The notes beneath the pieces were generated by a model that saw only the letters and a program-made list of their open reading frames with translations, had not been told where the DNA came from and made no database searches. Both the position numbers and the translations under genes were made by a program. 64,000 nucleotides of DNA from Acidocella facilis ATCC 35904 (GTDB lineage: Bacteria; Pseudomonadota; Alphaproteobacteria; Acetobacterales; Acetobacteraceae). Positions 35,291-43,336 of this stretch are shown here, piece by piece. Location of the stretch: positions 1 to 64,000 of the forward strand of contig NZ_JHYG01000012.1 in assembly GCF_000687875.1 (NCBI RefSeq), written 5' to 3'. Each line of letters opens with the position of its first letter. Position 1 is the stretch's first letter.

Positions 35291-36604
35291 TTAGAATTCC
35301 AGAAGATTATCGCGGAGCAGCTGGTGCTTGTAGGCGGTGCGCACGCAGCCCAACCTCTGCAGCTCCGGCACCAGCCCGTCCGCCACTTCCACGAGATAGC
35401 GCCGCCCGACGCGCAACACCGGCGTGGTGATCAAAAACCCGTCGCCGCCGACCTCTTCCATCACCTCGCGCATCCGCAGCGCGACGGATTGCGGCGTGCC
35501 GATCAGCTCAACCGACGAGACCATGCCGCCGGCGCCATCCACAACCAGTTCGCGCAATGTCTTGCCCGATCCCCATTGCTGGAATTTATCGAGCGAGCCC
35601 TGCTCGCCATTGGTCGTCAGCTTGCCCGGCAACGGTTCATCCAGCGGGAATTGCGCGAAATCGATATCGGTGATCGCCGAGATCGAGGCCAGCATGTCGT
35701 CGATGAAATGCGGCGCGCTGTGCTGGCGCCGCAGCCGCTCGCGCGCATCCTGCTCGGTCTCGCCCAGCGCCGGCGTGACGCAGAACATCACCTTGATGCT
35801 GTCCGGGTCACGCCCCATCGCCGCCGCGCGGCTGCGAATATCGTCGCGAAACGCCTTCATCGATTCAACCCCGTTGGCGACGGAGACGATCGAGTCCGCG
35901 TGCTTGGCGGCGAAATCCCGCCCCCGTGGCGAGGCCCCGGCCTGCAGATAGACCGGGCGACCCTGCGGAGAGCGCACCGTATTCAGCGGGCCGCGAACCT
36001 TGAAGAATTTGCCTTCATGGTTGATCGGATGCACCTTGTCATGATCGGCATAGATGCCACGCGCGCGGTCGCGCAGCACGGCACCCTCCTCCCAACTGCC
36101 GAAGAGCTTGCCCATCACCTCCATATATTCCTCGGCCATCTCATAACGCAGATCACGCGGCGGCAATTTATCCAGGCCGAAATTCTGCGCGGCGAGATCT
36201 TCCGCGCTGGTCACCACATTCCAGCCAAAGCGCCCGCGGGTCAGGCTGTCGATGGTGGAGGCCAGCCGCGCCATCAGGAAGGGCGGGTAGGCCAGGGTGG
36301 ACATGGTGGCGATCACGCCGAGATGCCGCGTGGCCATGCCCATCGCCACCGCCAGCGGCGCGGGGTCGTGCTTGGGCGCCATCACCCCGCCGCGCAGGCC
36401 TTTTTCCCGCGAGCCGCCATAGGTCTCCGAGACCATCAGCTTGTCTTCGATCATGATATAATCGAAGCAGGCGCGCTCCAGCGTCTGCGCCATCTCGATA
36501 TAGAATTGCCCATCCCAGGGCATGCCGCCTTGGCCAAAAGGCTCTCGCCATTCATCCGGGGTAAAATTCATGAACCAGCCGAGATGAAATTTTTTCGTAC
36601 TCAT
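35291..36604 (-). CDS. LLM-class flavin-dependent monooxygenase (NtaA/SnaA/DmoA-like)
   Basis: 437-residue TIM-barrel monooxygenase of the NtaA/DszA subgroup, using FMNH2 supplied by a separate reductase. Landmarks are FHLGWFMNFTPDEW, FDYIMIEDKLMVSE, RFGWNVVTSAEDLAAQNFG and VYLQAGASPRGRDFAAKHAD. It heads the leftward unit with the ABC transporter (79-base gap), so it may attack an imported N-containing compound to release a nitrogen source. No reductase gene lies nearby. A GGAG ribosome site precedes the ATG. Confidence 0.85.
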   Translation of the reverse strand: MSTKKFHLGWFMNFTPDEWREPFGQGGMPWDGQFYIEMAQTLERACFDYIMIEDKLMVSETYGGSREKGLRGGVMAPKHDPAPLAVAMGMATRHLGVIATMSTLAYPPFLMARLASTIDSLTRGRFGWNVVTSAEDLAAQNFGLDKLPPRDLRYEMAEEYMEVMGKLFGSWEEGAVLRDRARGIYADHDKVHPINHEGKFFKVRGPLNTVRSPQGRPVYLQAGASPRGRDFAAKHADSIVSVANGVESMKAFRDDIRSRAAAMGRDPDSIKVMFCVTPALGETEQDARERLRRQHSAPHFIDDMLASISAITDIDFAQFPLDEPLPGKLTTNGEQGSLDKFQQWGSGKTLRELVVDGAGGMVSSVELIGTPQSVALRMREVMEEVGGDGFLITTPVLRVGRRYLVEVADGLVPELQRLGCVRTAYKHQLLRDNLLEF

Positions 36605-36676
36605 GAGGCTCCTTCGTCGCGCGCGTCAAGAATAACCGGATCGCGCGGCTTGCAGTGAAAAGCTGAGGGCCGCGCT

Positions 36677-37684
36677 TCAGATGGCGGTGAGAAACGACAC
36701 CCCGACCGCGCCCAGAAAATCCTGCGCGCGGTCACCGTTCGCGTGCACCTCCCCATAATCGGGGGACATTACGCGTTTGACCCGGTTGCGGTGATAGCTG
36801 CCGAAAAGCTGGCGCGCCGTCAGCACCTGGGTTGTATCCGCGCCGTACAGCGTTTCATGCAGTGCCGGCAGCGCGTGCCAGGGTACGGCGGGGCGGGCGT
36901 GATGCGCGTTATGGTAGGCGAAATTCAGCGTCAGCAGATTCAGCAGCGGATGCGAGAGCGACAGGATATTGCTGTAGGTATTCTCATGCTCATAGGCCCG
37001 GTCACGATTTTTGACGATCATCGGGGAGGAGTTGGAATGCGGCACATAAACATCGAATGTGTGCTGGTAGGCATCCATGAAGCGCAGCAGCTGCAGCATC
37101 AGCAGATAGGCAACGGCATAGAAGCCCAATGACCAGGGCGAGACCCAGGCCAACGCGCCAAACAACAGCAGCCGCGAGAGCAGCAGCAGGCCGGCGCGCC
37201 GGCGCATGGCGTGCGTGCCGCGATATTGGGTGATGATGACCATGCCATGCATCAGCAACTCAACCGCCGGAATATAGGCCCATTCCAGCCCCAGCACGGC
37301 GCCCCGCACCCAGCCTGGCGCGCGCTTGAGAATATCCCGGTAATCGAAGGCCGCCACATCCATCCGGTCGGCATGGTGGCGCAGATGCTTTTCCTTCAGC
37401 CCGGCATAGGAGGCAAAGCAGGCGCCGGTGATCCAGGCCATCACTTCGCCCGCCTGGTCGTTGCGGCGCATTTTGCTGAACACCGCCCCATGCGCGCATT
37501 CATGGATGAAATAGGCGCAGATCACGAGGCCATGCGCCAGCAGCAGCGTGCCCAGCAGATTGAGTGCCAGGCTGGCGCGGGTGATCAGCACCAGCCCGCC
37601 GGCATAAGCGGCGAACGCATAAAAAATGCCGGCGCCATTATAGAGCGCGCCACCAGGGTAGCGGAACAAACGGATCTGGCTCAT
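36677..37684 (-). CDS. membrane fatty acid desaturase
   Basis: 335-residue di-iron membrane desaturase/hydroxylase. The three histidine boxes are HECAH (61-65), HLRHH (100-104) and HNAHH near 260. About four to five hydrophobic segments surround them. The substrate cannot be told from sequence; lipid acyl chains or carotenoid-like alkyl groups are possible. Its ATG overlaps the stop of a tiny upstream ORF (37681-37743). It is divergent from a LysR gene. Confidence 0.87.
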   Translation of the reverse strand: MSQIRLFRYPGGALYNGAGIFYAFAAYAGGLVLITRASLALNLLGTLLLAHGLVICAYFIHECAHGAVFSKMRRNDQAGEVMAWITGACFASYAGLKEKHLRHHADRMDVAAFDYRDILKRAPGWVRGAVLGLEWAYIPAVELLMHGMVIITQYRGTHAMRRRAGLLLLSRLLLFGALAWVSPWSLGFYAVAYLLMLQLLRFMDAYQHTFDVYVPHSNSSPMIVKNRDRAYEHENTYSNILSLSHPLLNLLTLNFAYHNAHHARPAVPWHALPALHETLYGADTTQVLTARQLFGSYHRNRVKRVMSPDYGEVHANGDRAQDFLGAVGVSFLTAI

Positions 37685-37743
37685 GCCACGGCGCCGCGCA
37701 GGGACGTGGAGTCATCGCGGGCCGAGGGGCGGGCATCATTCAT
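37681..37743 (-). CDS. 20-codon ORF coupled to the desaturase gene
   Basis: An ATG at 37743 follows a strong CAGGAG site at a suitable spacing and encodes MNDARPSARDDSTSLRGAVA. Its TGA overlaps the desaturase ATG (ATGA). The desaturase has no better site of its own, so coupled translation is likely. The peptide itself resembles nothing I know. Confidence 0.45.
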   Translation of the reverse strand: MNDARPSARDDSTSLRGAVA

Positions 37744-37935
37744 GCTGATCTCCTGACGAGGAATGACCAAAACGGCTAAACAACACTCATTTGCACTTTT
37801 TTTGTTCTTTTCATTCGATGCAGGCCGAGATATCCGCGCGGCCATTCCACAAAATGACTATTTTCTATTCGTATCTACTGAAATCCGGCTCGTACATAGC
37901 TTGATATGCTCATTTACTTTCCGTATCAGGAAAGA
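37685..37935. promoter_or_regulatory. divergent promoter region, desaturase / LysR
   Basis: About 190 bases beyond the small ORF are AT-richer than the surroundings (TTTGCACTTTTTTTGTTCTT and following) and must hold both promoters. I could not define a T-N11-A LysR box with confidence. Confidence 0.4.
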
Positions 37936-38874
37936 ATGTCCCGCCCCTCCGCCCCCTTCAGCGGCAATCTTGGTGATGTCGATCTTCGCCTGCTGCGGCT
38001 GTTCGCCACGGTCGCCGAGGCGGGGGGCTTCACCGCGGCGGAGGCGGAGCTGCAGGTCGGGCTATCGACCATCTCCAAGCAGTTGAAAGCGCTGGAAACC
38101 CGTCTGGGGGTGACGCTGTGCCGGCGCGGGCGCGGCGGGTTCGCGCTGACCGATCAGGGGCGTTCGGTGCTGGTGGAGGTCCGCCAGCTGCTCGGCGCGC
38201 TGGATGGGTTTCGCGAGCGGATGAACAATATCCACACCGAAATCGGCGGCGAGCTTAATCTCGGCATCATCGACACCTTGATCACCGACCCGCATTTCCG
38301 CCTGCCGCAGGTTCTGGCCACCGCCAAAAGGCGGGCGCCACGGGTGCAGATCAATATCAGCGTCGATCCGCCGAACCTGCTGGAAAAGGCGCTGCTGGAG
38401 GAGCGGCTGCACGCCGCCATCGTGTCAGTGCGCCAGCGCCTGCCCGGGCTGACCTACCGGTTTCTTTATGCCGAGCAGAATAATCTCTATTGCGCCGAGC
38501 CGCATCCGCTCTACCGCTATTGCCCGGACGAGGTGCCGACGGACATGCTGATGGGCTGTGAAGTGGTCGGGCGCAGCTATGCCGAGCAGGACGAGGCCCG
38601 GCAGCTCGCCAGCGGCCTGGTGCGCAGCGCCACCGCCAATGATGTCGAGGGGGTGGCGCTGCTGGTGCTCACCGGCCGCTATATCGGCTATCTGCCGGAC
38701 CATTATGTGCGCGCCACCCGCTTCGGCTTGCCGCTGCGCGCGGTGCTGCCGGCGCGGTTCGGCTATCTGGTGGAATTCGAGCTGGCCACCCGGGCGCGCG
38801 GCCATGTCTCCCCGGCCTCAAGCAATTTCCTGGCCGAGCTGGCCCGCGAATATGAGCTGGCGATGGGTGGCTAA
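37936..38874 (+). CDS. LysR-family transcription regulator
   Basis: 312-residue regulator with an N-terminal winged helix-turn-helix (VDLRLLRLFATVAEAGGFTA through STISKQLKALETRLGVTLCR) and a substrate-binding-fold effector domain from about 100. I chose ATG 37936 behind AGGAAAG, ten codons inside the longer frame. Its divergent partner is the desaturase gene, the likely target. The unknown gene downstream lies 93 bases away. Confidence 0.9.
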   Translation: MSRPSAPFSGNLGDVDLRLLRLFATVAEAGGFTAAEAELQVGLSTISKQLKALETRLGVTLCRRGRGGFALTDQGRSVLVEVRQLLGALDGFRERMNNIHTEIGGELNLGIIDTLITDPHFRLPQVLATAKRRAPRVQINISVDPPNLLEKALLEERLHAAIVSVRQRLPGLTYRFLYAEQNNLYCAEPHPLYRYCPDEVPTDMLMGCEVVGRSYAEQDEARQLASGLVRSATANDVEGVALLVLTGRYIGYLPDHYVRATRFGLPLRAVLPARFGYLVEFELATRARGHVSPASSNFLAELAREYELAMGG

Positions 38875-38967
38875 ACCTATATCGGCCCATTCTGTTGCCG
38901 TTTCAGTCAAGTACGCTTCCCGAAATCGCCCTTTTTGCCGCACGCGCGGCTTGCCTAAGCTTCCGGC

Positions 38968-39744
38968 ATGGCAGATTACGACCCATCCGTTTCGGCCACG
39001 CGCCCGCACTGGCACGGTCTATGGACACGCTCCCTCCTGGTGGGGGCGGATGGGCAGCGCGATGTGAGCAGCGCGGCCTCCTGGCTGCAGGGGCCTGAAC
39101 TATTCGTGGATCTGCGCCAGCCCGCCGCGCGCCCCGCCTTCTGCCTGGTGCCAGGCTTCGCGCAGCTCTCCATCGCGGCCGAAACCTGGCTGGCCGGCCA
39201 GCAGGGCTTCGCCGGCAGCTTCCACGTGGCCCAAAACCGCGCCGCCTGGCAGCGCGAGATCGACTATCAGCCGCCAGGGCCGACCCCGGATGAGGGCGTG
39301 CTCTCCTGGGAGGGCGAAACCCTGGTCGAGACCGGGCTGCACAGCCCCTATCTGGAACATTGGCACGAAGCAGCGCAACCGAACCACCCTTGCGCGGCGC
39401 TGCGGCTGCGCGCGGCGCAAACCGGGCAGGCGGCGATTCTGGTGCGCACCGGGCCAATATTCATGCTGGCGCGCGGCCGCGCGCCGGGCATCCGCCTGGC
39501 CGCCCCCAGCCTGGCGGCCTGCCTGGCCGGCGCGGCGGACGCCACAGCCCGCCAGGCGCTGCTGGATTGTGAGATTTCGCGCGGCACGGCTTCAGGCTGG
39601 GTGATCAACGCCTCCACCCTGCCCTGGCGGGAAGGCCAGCGTTTGCGCCTCTCTCTCGACCGGCCAGGCCGGCTGCTGATCGATGGCGCGGTATGGGAGA
39701 TCATCCATGAGGAAGGGCAGATCGATGCGTTTACAACGGCTTAA
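38968..39744 (+). CDS. conserved hypothetical protein, possibly HRI1-like
   Basis: 258 residues without signal peptide or membrane segment. The N-terminal block WTRSLLVGADGQRDVSSAAS, then WLQGPELFVDLRQP, recalls the lipocalin-like HRI1 fold family seen in fungi and some bacteria, but I hold this only loosely. Tryptophan-rich segments (LSWEGETLVETG, HWHEA) suggest a ligand-binding beta barrel. It reads in the same direction as the following SDR and creatininase genes with short gaps, so they may be one unit. Confidence 0.65.
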   Translation: MADYDPSVSATRPHWHGLWTRSLLVGADGQRDVSSAASWLQGPELFVDLRQPAARPAFCLVPGFAQLSIAAETWLAGQQGFAGSFHVAQNRAAWQREIDYQPPGPTPDEGVLSWEGETLVETGLHSPYLEHWHEAAQPNHPCAALRLRAAQTGQAAILVRTGPIFMLARGRAPGIRLAAPSLAACLAGAADATARQALLDCEISRGTASGWVINASTLPWREGQRLRLSLDRPGRLLIDGAVWEIIHEEGQIDAFTTA

Positions 39745-39753
39745 TACCGTCAG

Positions 39754-40446
39754 ATGCCCATGCGCGCGCTAGTCACCGGCGCGGCCAGCGGCATCGGCCT
39801 GGCCACTTCCCGCGCCTTTCTCGCCGCCGGGGATGCGGTGATCGGGCTGGATATCGCCCCGCCGCCGGCGGAGGTGCCTTGGGTGGAGGCCGACCTCACC
39901 CGCCCGGAGGCAGTGGCGGCCGCGGTAGCGCAGGCCGCCGCGCGGCTGGGCGGGTTCGATGTGCTGGTGAACGCCGCCGGGGTGGAATATGACGCCCCGC
40001 TCGCGGCTTTGGATCTGGCGCGGCTGGACCGGATGGTCGCCGTCAATCTGCGCGGGCCGATGCTGGTGGCCGCCGCCGCGCTGCCGCACATCGCCAAAGG
40101 CGGGTCGATCATCAATCTCGCCTCGGAGCTGGCTTTTCTGGGCCGCGCCGAAGCCTCCGGCTATTGCGCCACCAAGGCGGCGATGCTGGGGCTGACCCGC
40201 TCCTGGGCGCGCGAGCTGGGGCCGGATATTCGGGTCAACGCCGTCGCCCCCGGGCCGATCGACACCCCCTTGCTGAATTTCGCGGCGATGAGCCCGGCGC
40301 TGCAGGCGCTGGAAACCGGCAACCCGCTCGGGCGGATCGGCCGGCCGGAAGAGGTGGCCGCGGTGATCCTGTTTCTCGCCAGCCAAGCCGCCAGCTTCGT
40401 CACCGGCCAGTGCTACAGCGCCGATGGCGGCGCCGCGATGCATTGA
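39754..40446 (+). CDS. SDR-family oxidoreductase
   Basis: 230-residue short-chain dehydrogenase. The cofactor motif TGAASGIG lies near residue 8, NAAGVEYD follows, and the catalytic Ser-Tyr-Lys comes from NLASELAF and SGYCATKAA. The C-terminal GQCYSADGGAAMH is typical of the family. It lies 9 bases after the hypothetical gene and 42 bases before the creatininase gene. Substrate unknown. Confidence 0.85.
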   Translation: MPMRALVTGAASGIGLATSRAFLAAGDAVIGLDIAPPPAEVPWVEADLTRPEAVAAAVAQAAARLGGFDVLVNAAGVEYDAPLAALDLARLDRMVAVNLRGPMLVAAAALPHIAKGGSIINLASELAFLGRAEASGYCATKAAMLGLTRSWARELGPDIRVNAVAPGPIDTPLLNFAAMSPALQALETGNPLGRIGRPEEVAAVILFLASQAASFVTGQCYSADGGAAMH

Positions 40447-40488
40447 AACCTGCCCCCCTCTCATCACAACGTCCAAGGAGCCTTGCGA

Positions 40489-41268
40489 ATGGTTGAAAGC
40501 GTGTTCATGGCGGAATTGTCCTGGCCGGAATGGGAGGCCAGGATCCAGGCCGGCGCCATCATCTTCCTGCCGCTCGGCGCCACCGAACAGCACGGGCCGC
40601 ATCTGCCGCTGAATGTCGATGTGATCCTGCCGACGGGTGTGGCCGAACGCGTCGCCCGGCTGGTCGGCGGGCTGGTCGCGCCCACGCTGAATTACGGCTA
40701 TAAATCCATGCCCCGCTCCGGCGGCGGGCAGAGCTTTCCGGGCACCGCCAGCCTGGATGCCGCCACCTTCAGCCACACCATCCGCGATGTCATCCGCGAT
40801 ATGGGGCTGCATGGGGCGCGGCGCTTCGTCATCCTCAACGGGCATTTCGAAAATGCCTGGCCGTCGGTCGAGGGGCTGGATCTGGCGCTGCGCGACCTGC
40901 GCGCCGAAGGCATCCGCGATGTCACCGCGATGCGGCTGGAATATTGGGATTTCGTCACGCCCGCGACGCTGGACAGGATTTTCCCGGACGGGTTCCCCGG
41001 CACCGAGCTGGAACATGCCAGCCTGATCGAAACCTCGCTGATGCTGCTGCTGCGCCCGGATCTGGTGGCGGTGGAGAAAATCCCGCAGGAAGGCCGGGCG
41101 CAGTTTCCGCCCTACGACATTCACCCGCCGCCGCCCGGCTATCTGCGCGCAAGCGGCGTGCTGGCGGATGCGCGTGGCGCCAGCGCGCAGATCGGCCAAT
41201 GGCTGATGGATGATCATGTCCGCCTGGTCAGCGCCGCGGTGCGCGAGGGCTTCCAGCTGGGCGGCTGA
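40489..41268 (+). CDS. creatininase (creatinine amidohydrolase)
   Basis: 259-residue metal-dependent cyclic amidohydrolase. Alignment from memory with Pseudomonas putida creatininase is strong throughout: VGELTW-like start, GATEQHGPH, NVDVILPTGV, YGYKSMPRSGGGQSFPGT, NGHFEN and FPPYDI. Metal ligands match at Glu33, His35, Asp44, His119 and Glu121. The family also includes mycofactocin and riboflavin-pathway relatives, but these blocks favour true creatininase. ATG 40489 follows AAGGAG. No creatinase or sarcosine oxidase gene is nearby, so the product creatine would be handled elsewhere. Confidence 0.85.
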   Translation: MVESVFMAELSWPEWEARIQAGAIIFLPLGATEQHGPHLPLNVDVILPTGVAERVARLVGGLVAPTLNYGYKSMPRSGGGQSFPGTASLDAATFSHTIRDVIRDMGLHGARRFVILNGHFENAWPSVEGLDLALRDLRAEGIRDVTAMRLEYWDFVTPATLDRIFPDGFPGTELEHASLIETSLMLLLRPDLVAVEKIPQEGRAQFPPYDIHPPPPGYLRASGVLADARGASAQIGQWLMDDHVRLVSAAVREGFQLGG

Positions 41269-41454
41269 GGCACGCAACGGCTTTCGGCAGGAAGAGCTTC
41301 GGGGTAAGGAATGGCCGGGCGCGGCGGTCCGGGCCTGGGCGCGTGCCCCAAGATCTCTCTTCTCAACAAGGCAGCCATGACGGCGACTGTCTTCACGGGA
41401 AGGCTGCTTTATTACAAACCTGCTTTCAGTGGGTGAATAACGAAAGATCGTATC

Positions 41455-42549
41455 GTGAACTCTGGTATCAGCTTTGCACATATTCCAAACGCCGCGCCGC
41501 TGCCGGCGGCCGAGCGCGCCGCGGTGCTGGAAAATCCCGGCTTCGGCACCTCCTTCACCGACCATATGGCGGTGATCGAGTACACCCAGGGCGTAGGCTG
41601 GCATGATGCAAGGATCCAGGCGCGCGAGGCGATCACCCTGCATCCGGCGGCGGCGGTGCTGCATTATGCGCAGGAGATTTTCGAAGGGCTGAAGGCCTAT
41701 CGCCTCCCCTCCGGCGAGATCGCGATGTTCCGCCCGACGGCAAATGCCAAGCGCTTCCAGGACTCCGCCGAGCGCCTGGCGATGCCGAACCTGCCCAGCG
41801 AGCTGTTCGTTGAATCGATCGAGCAACTGATCCGCGCCGACCGGGACTGGGTGCCCAACGATCCGACCAAGAGCCTCTATCTGCGCCCCTTCATGTTCGC
41901 CAATGAGGCGTTCCTGGGCGTGCGGCCGTCGAAAACCTTCATCTACGCCGTCATCGCCTGCCCGGTGGGCGGGTATTTCAAGGGCGGCGCCGAGGCGGTC
42001 TCCGTCTGGGTGAGCGAACATTACAGCCGCGCGGCGACGGGCGGCACCGGGGCCGCGAAATGCGGCGGCAATTACGCCGCCAGCCTGCTGGCGCAGGCCG
42101 AGGCCAGCGCCCAGGGCTGCGACCAGGTCGCCTTCCTGGATGCGGCCGAGCATCGCTGGCTGGAGGAGATGGGCGGCATGAACATGATGTTCGTGTTCGA
42201 GGACGGCTCCCTGCTCACCCCGCCGCTGGGCGGCACCATCCTGCCGGGCATCACCCGCAATTCGCTGATCACCCTGGCCGGCGCCGCCGGGCTGCGCGTG
42301 CGCGAGGAGGCCTATTCCTTCCAGCAGCTGCGCGAGGATGCCGCCAGCGGCCGGTTGCGCGAGGCCTTCGCCTGCGGCACCGCCGCGGTGGTCACGCCGA
42401 TCGGCAAGTTCAAATTCTCCGGCGGCGAGGTGGTGATCGGCGATGGCGCCCATGCCGGCGCCACCACCAAAGCGCTGAAGGACAAGCTGGTGCAGATCCA
42501 GCGCGGCCAGAGCGACGACCCGTATGGCTGGGTGCATCGCGTCGGCTAG
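41455..42549 (+). CDS. ilvE: branched-chain amino acid aminotransferase
   Basis: 364-residue fold-type IV PLP enzyme interconverting Leu, Ile and Val with their 2-oxo acids. Family signatures are ALHYAQEIFEG-like (VLHYAQEIFEGLKAY), the PLP lysine in GTGAAKCGGNYAASL and LEEMGGMNMMFVF, ending with YGWVHRV. The start is GTG 41455. The 186-base region upstream contains an imperfect GCAGCC/GGCTGC stem followed by TTTATT, a weak candidate for the end of the creatininase transcript. Confidence 0.93.
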   Translation: MNSGISFAHIPNAAPLPAAERAAVLENPGFGTSFTDHMAVIEYTQGVGWHDARIQAREAITLHPAAAVLHYAQEIFEGLKAYRLPSGEIAMFRPTANAKRFQDSAERLAMPNLPSELFVESIEQLIRADRDWVPNDPTKSLYLRPFMFANEAFLGVRPSKTFIYAVIACPVGGYFKGGAEAVSVWVSEHYSRAATGGTGAAKCGGNYAASLLAQAEASAQGCDQVAFLDAAEHRWLEEMGGMNMMFVFEDGSLLTPPLGGTILPGITRNSLITLAGAAGLRVREEAYSFQQLREDAASGRLREAFACGTAAVVTPIGKFKFSGGEVVIGDGAHAGATTKALKDKLVQIQRGQSDDPYGWVHRVG

Positions 42550-42664
42550 AGACAGGTTTGTCTTGGCGCGGCTTCGGCAGGCCGCGCTGGCGCCCCGCAT
42601 TGGTCTTTGCCCCCTGGCAGGGTCATGATAGATCGCTAACCCTATCCGATTGGCAAGGCGGGAC

Positions 42665-43336
42665 ATGACCAAAGACAACCCTGCGGCGCAGGCCGAAACA
42701 CCGGCGCCCAGCACCAGAACGCGCGACCCGGAGCGCACGCGGCAGGATATCCTCAACGCCGCCGCCGATGAATTTGCCAAGTACGGGCTGTCCGGCGCGC
42801 GGGTCGATGCGATCGCGGCGCGGACCTCCACCACCAAGCGGATGATCTATTATTATTTCGAGAGCAAGGAGGGGCTCTATACCGCGGTGCTGGAGCGCGC
42901 CTATGCCGGCATCCGCGAGATCGAATCCGGCATGAAGCTGGACAAGCTCGATCCCGAAACCGCCTTGCGCCGGCTGGTTGAATTCAATTTCGATTATCAT
43001 GACGCGCATCCGGAATTCGTCCGGCTGGTGATGATCGAGAACATCCATAACGGGGCGCATATCCAGGACGCGCCGGATCTGCGCCGCACCAACAGCCCGG
43101 CGATCGAGGTGCTGAGCGACATTCTGCAGCGCGGCTACAAAGCGGGGGTGTTCAAGCGCCAGATCGAAGCGCGCGAGCTGCACATGATGATCAGCGCGCT
43201 GTCATTCTACCGTGTCTCCAACCGCGCCACCTTCGGCACGCTGTTCAGCATCGATTTCGGCGCCCCGCAAACGCGCGAGCGCCATCGCCGCCATATTGCG
43301 GATTCCATCCTGCTACTGATGACCAACCCCGGCTGA
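42665..43336 (+). CDS. TetR-family regulator
   Basis: 223-residue one-component repressor. The N-terminal helix-turn-helix spans about 22-68 (QDILNAAADEFAKYGLSGAR, then TSTTKRMIYYYFESKEGLY); the C-terminal domain resembles the TetR_C CecR/RutR-like types. ATG 42665 is used in place of TTG 42650. It converges on the dehydroshikimate dehydratase gene, overlapping its end by 24 bases. A palindrome at 45268 upstream of that gene is the natural target. Confidence 0.88.
   Translation: MTKDNPAAQAETPAPSTRTRDPERTRQDILNAAADEFAKYGLSGARVDAIAARTSTTKRMIYYYFESKEGLYTAVLERAYAGIREIESGMKLDKLDPETALRRLVEFNFDYHDAHPEFVRLVMIENIHNGAHIQDAPDLRRTNSPAIEVLSDILQRGYKAGVFKRQIEARELHMMISALSFYRVSNRATFGTLFSIDFGAPQTRERHRRHIADSILLLMTNPG

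Noticed and set aside
41340-41454. Amino-acid attenuator before ilvE
   Set aside because: No leader peptide rich in Leu, Ile or Val codons and no clear terminator/antiterminator pair; only an imperfect GCAGCC/GGCTGC stem.
39769-42837. 1022-codon minus-strand open frame
   Set aside because: It covers the SDR, creatininase, ilvE and the TetR start on the opposite strand; its Gly/Arg/Gln/His-rich translation is typical antisense of GC-rich genes.
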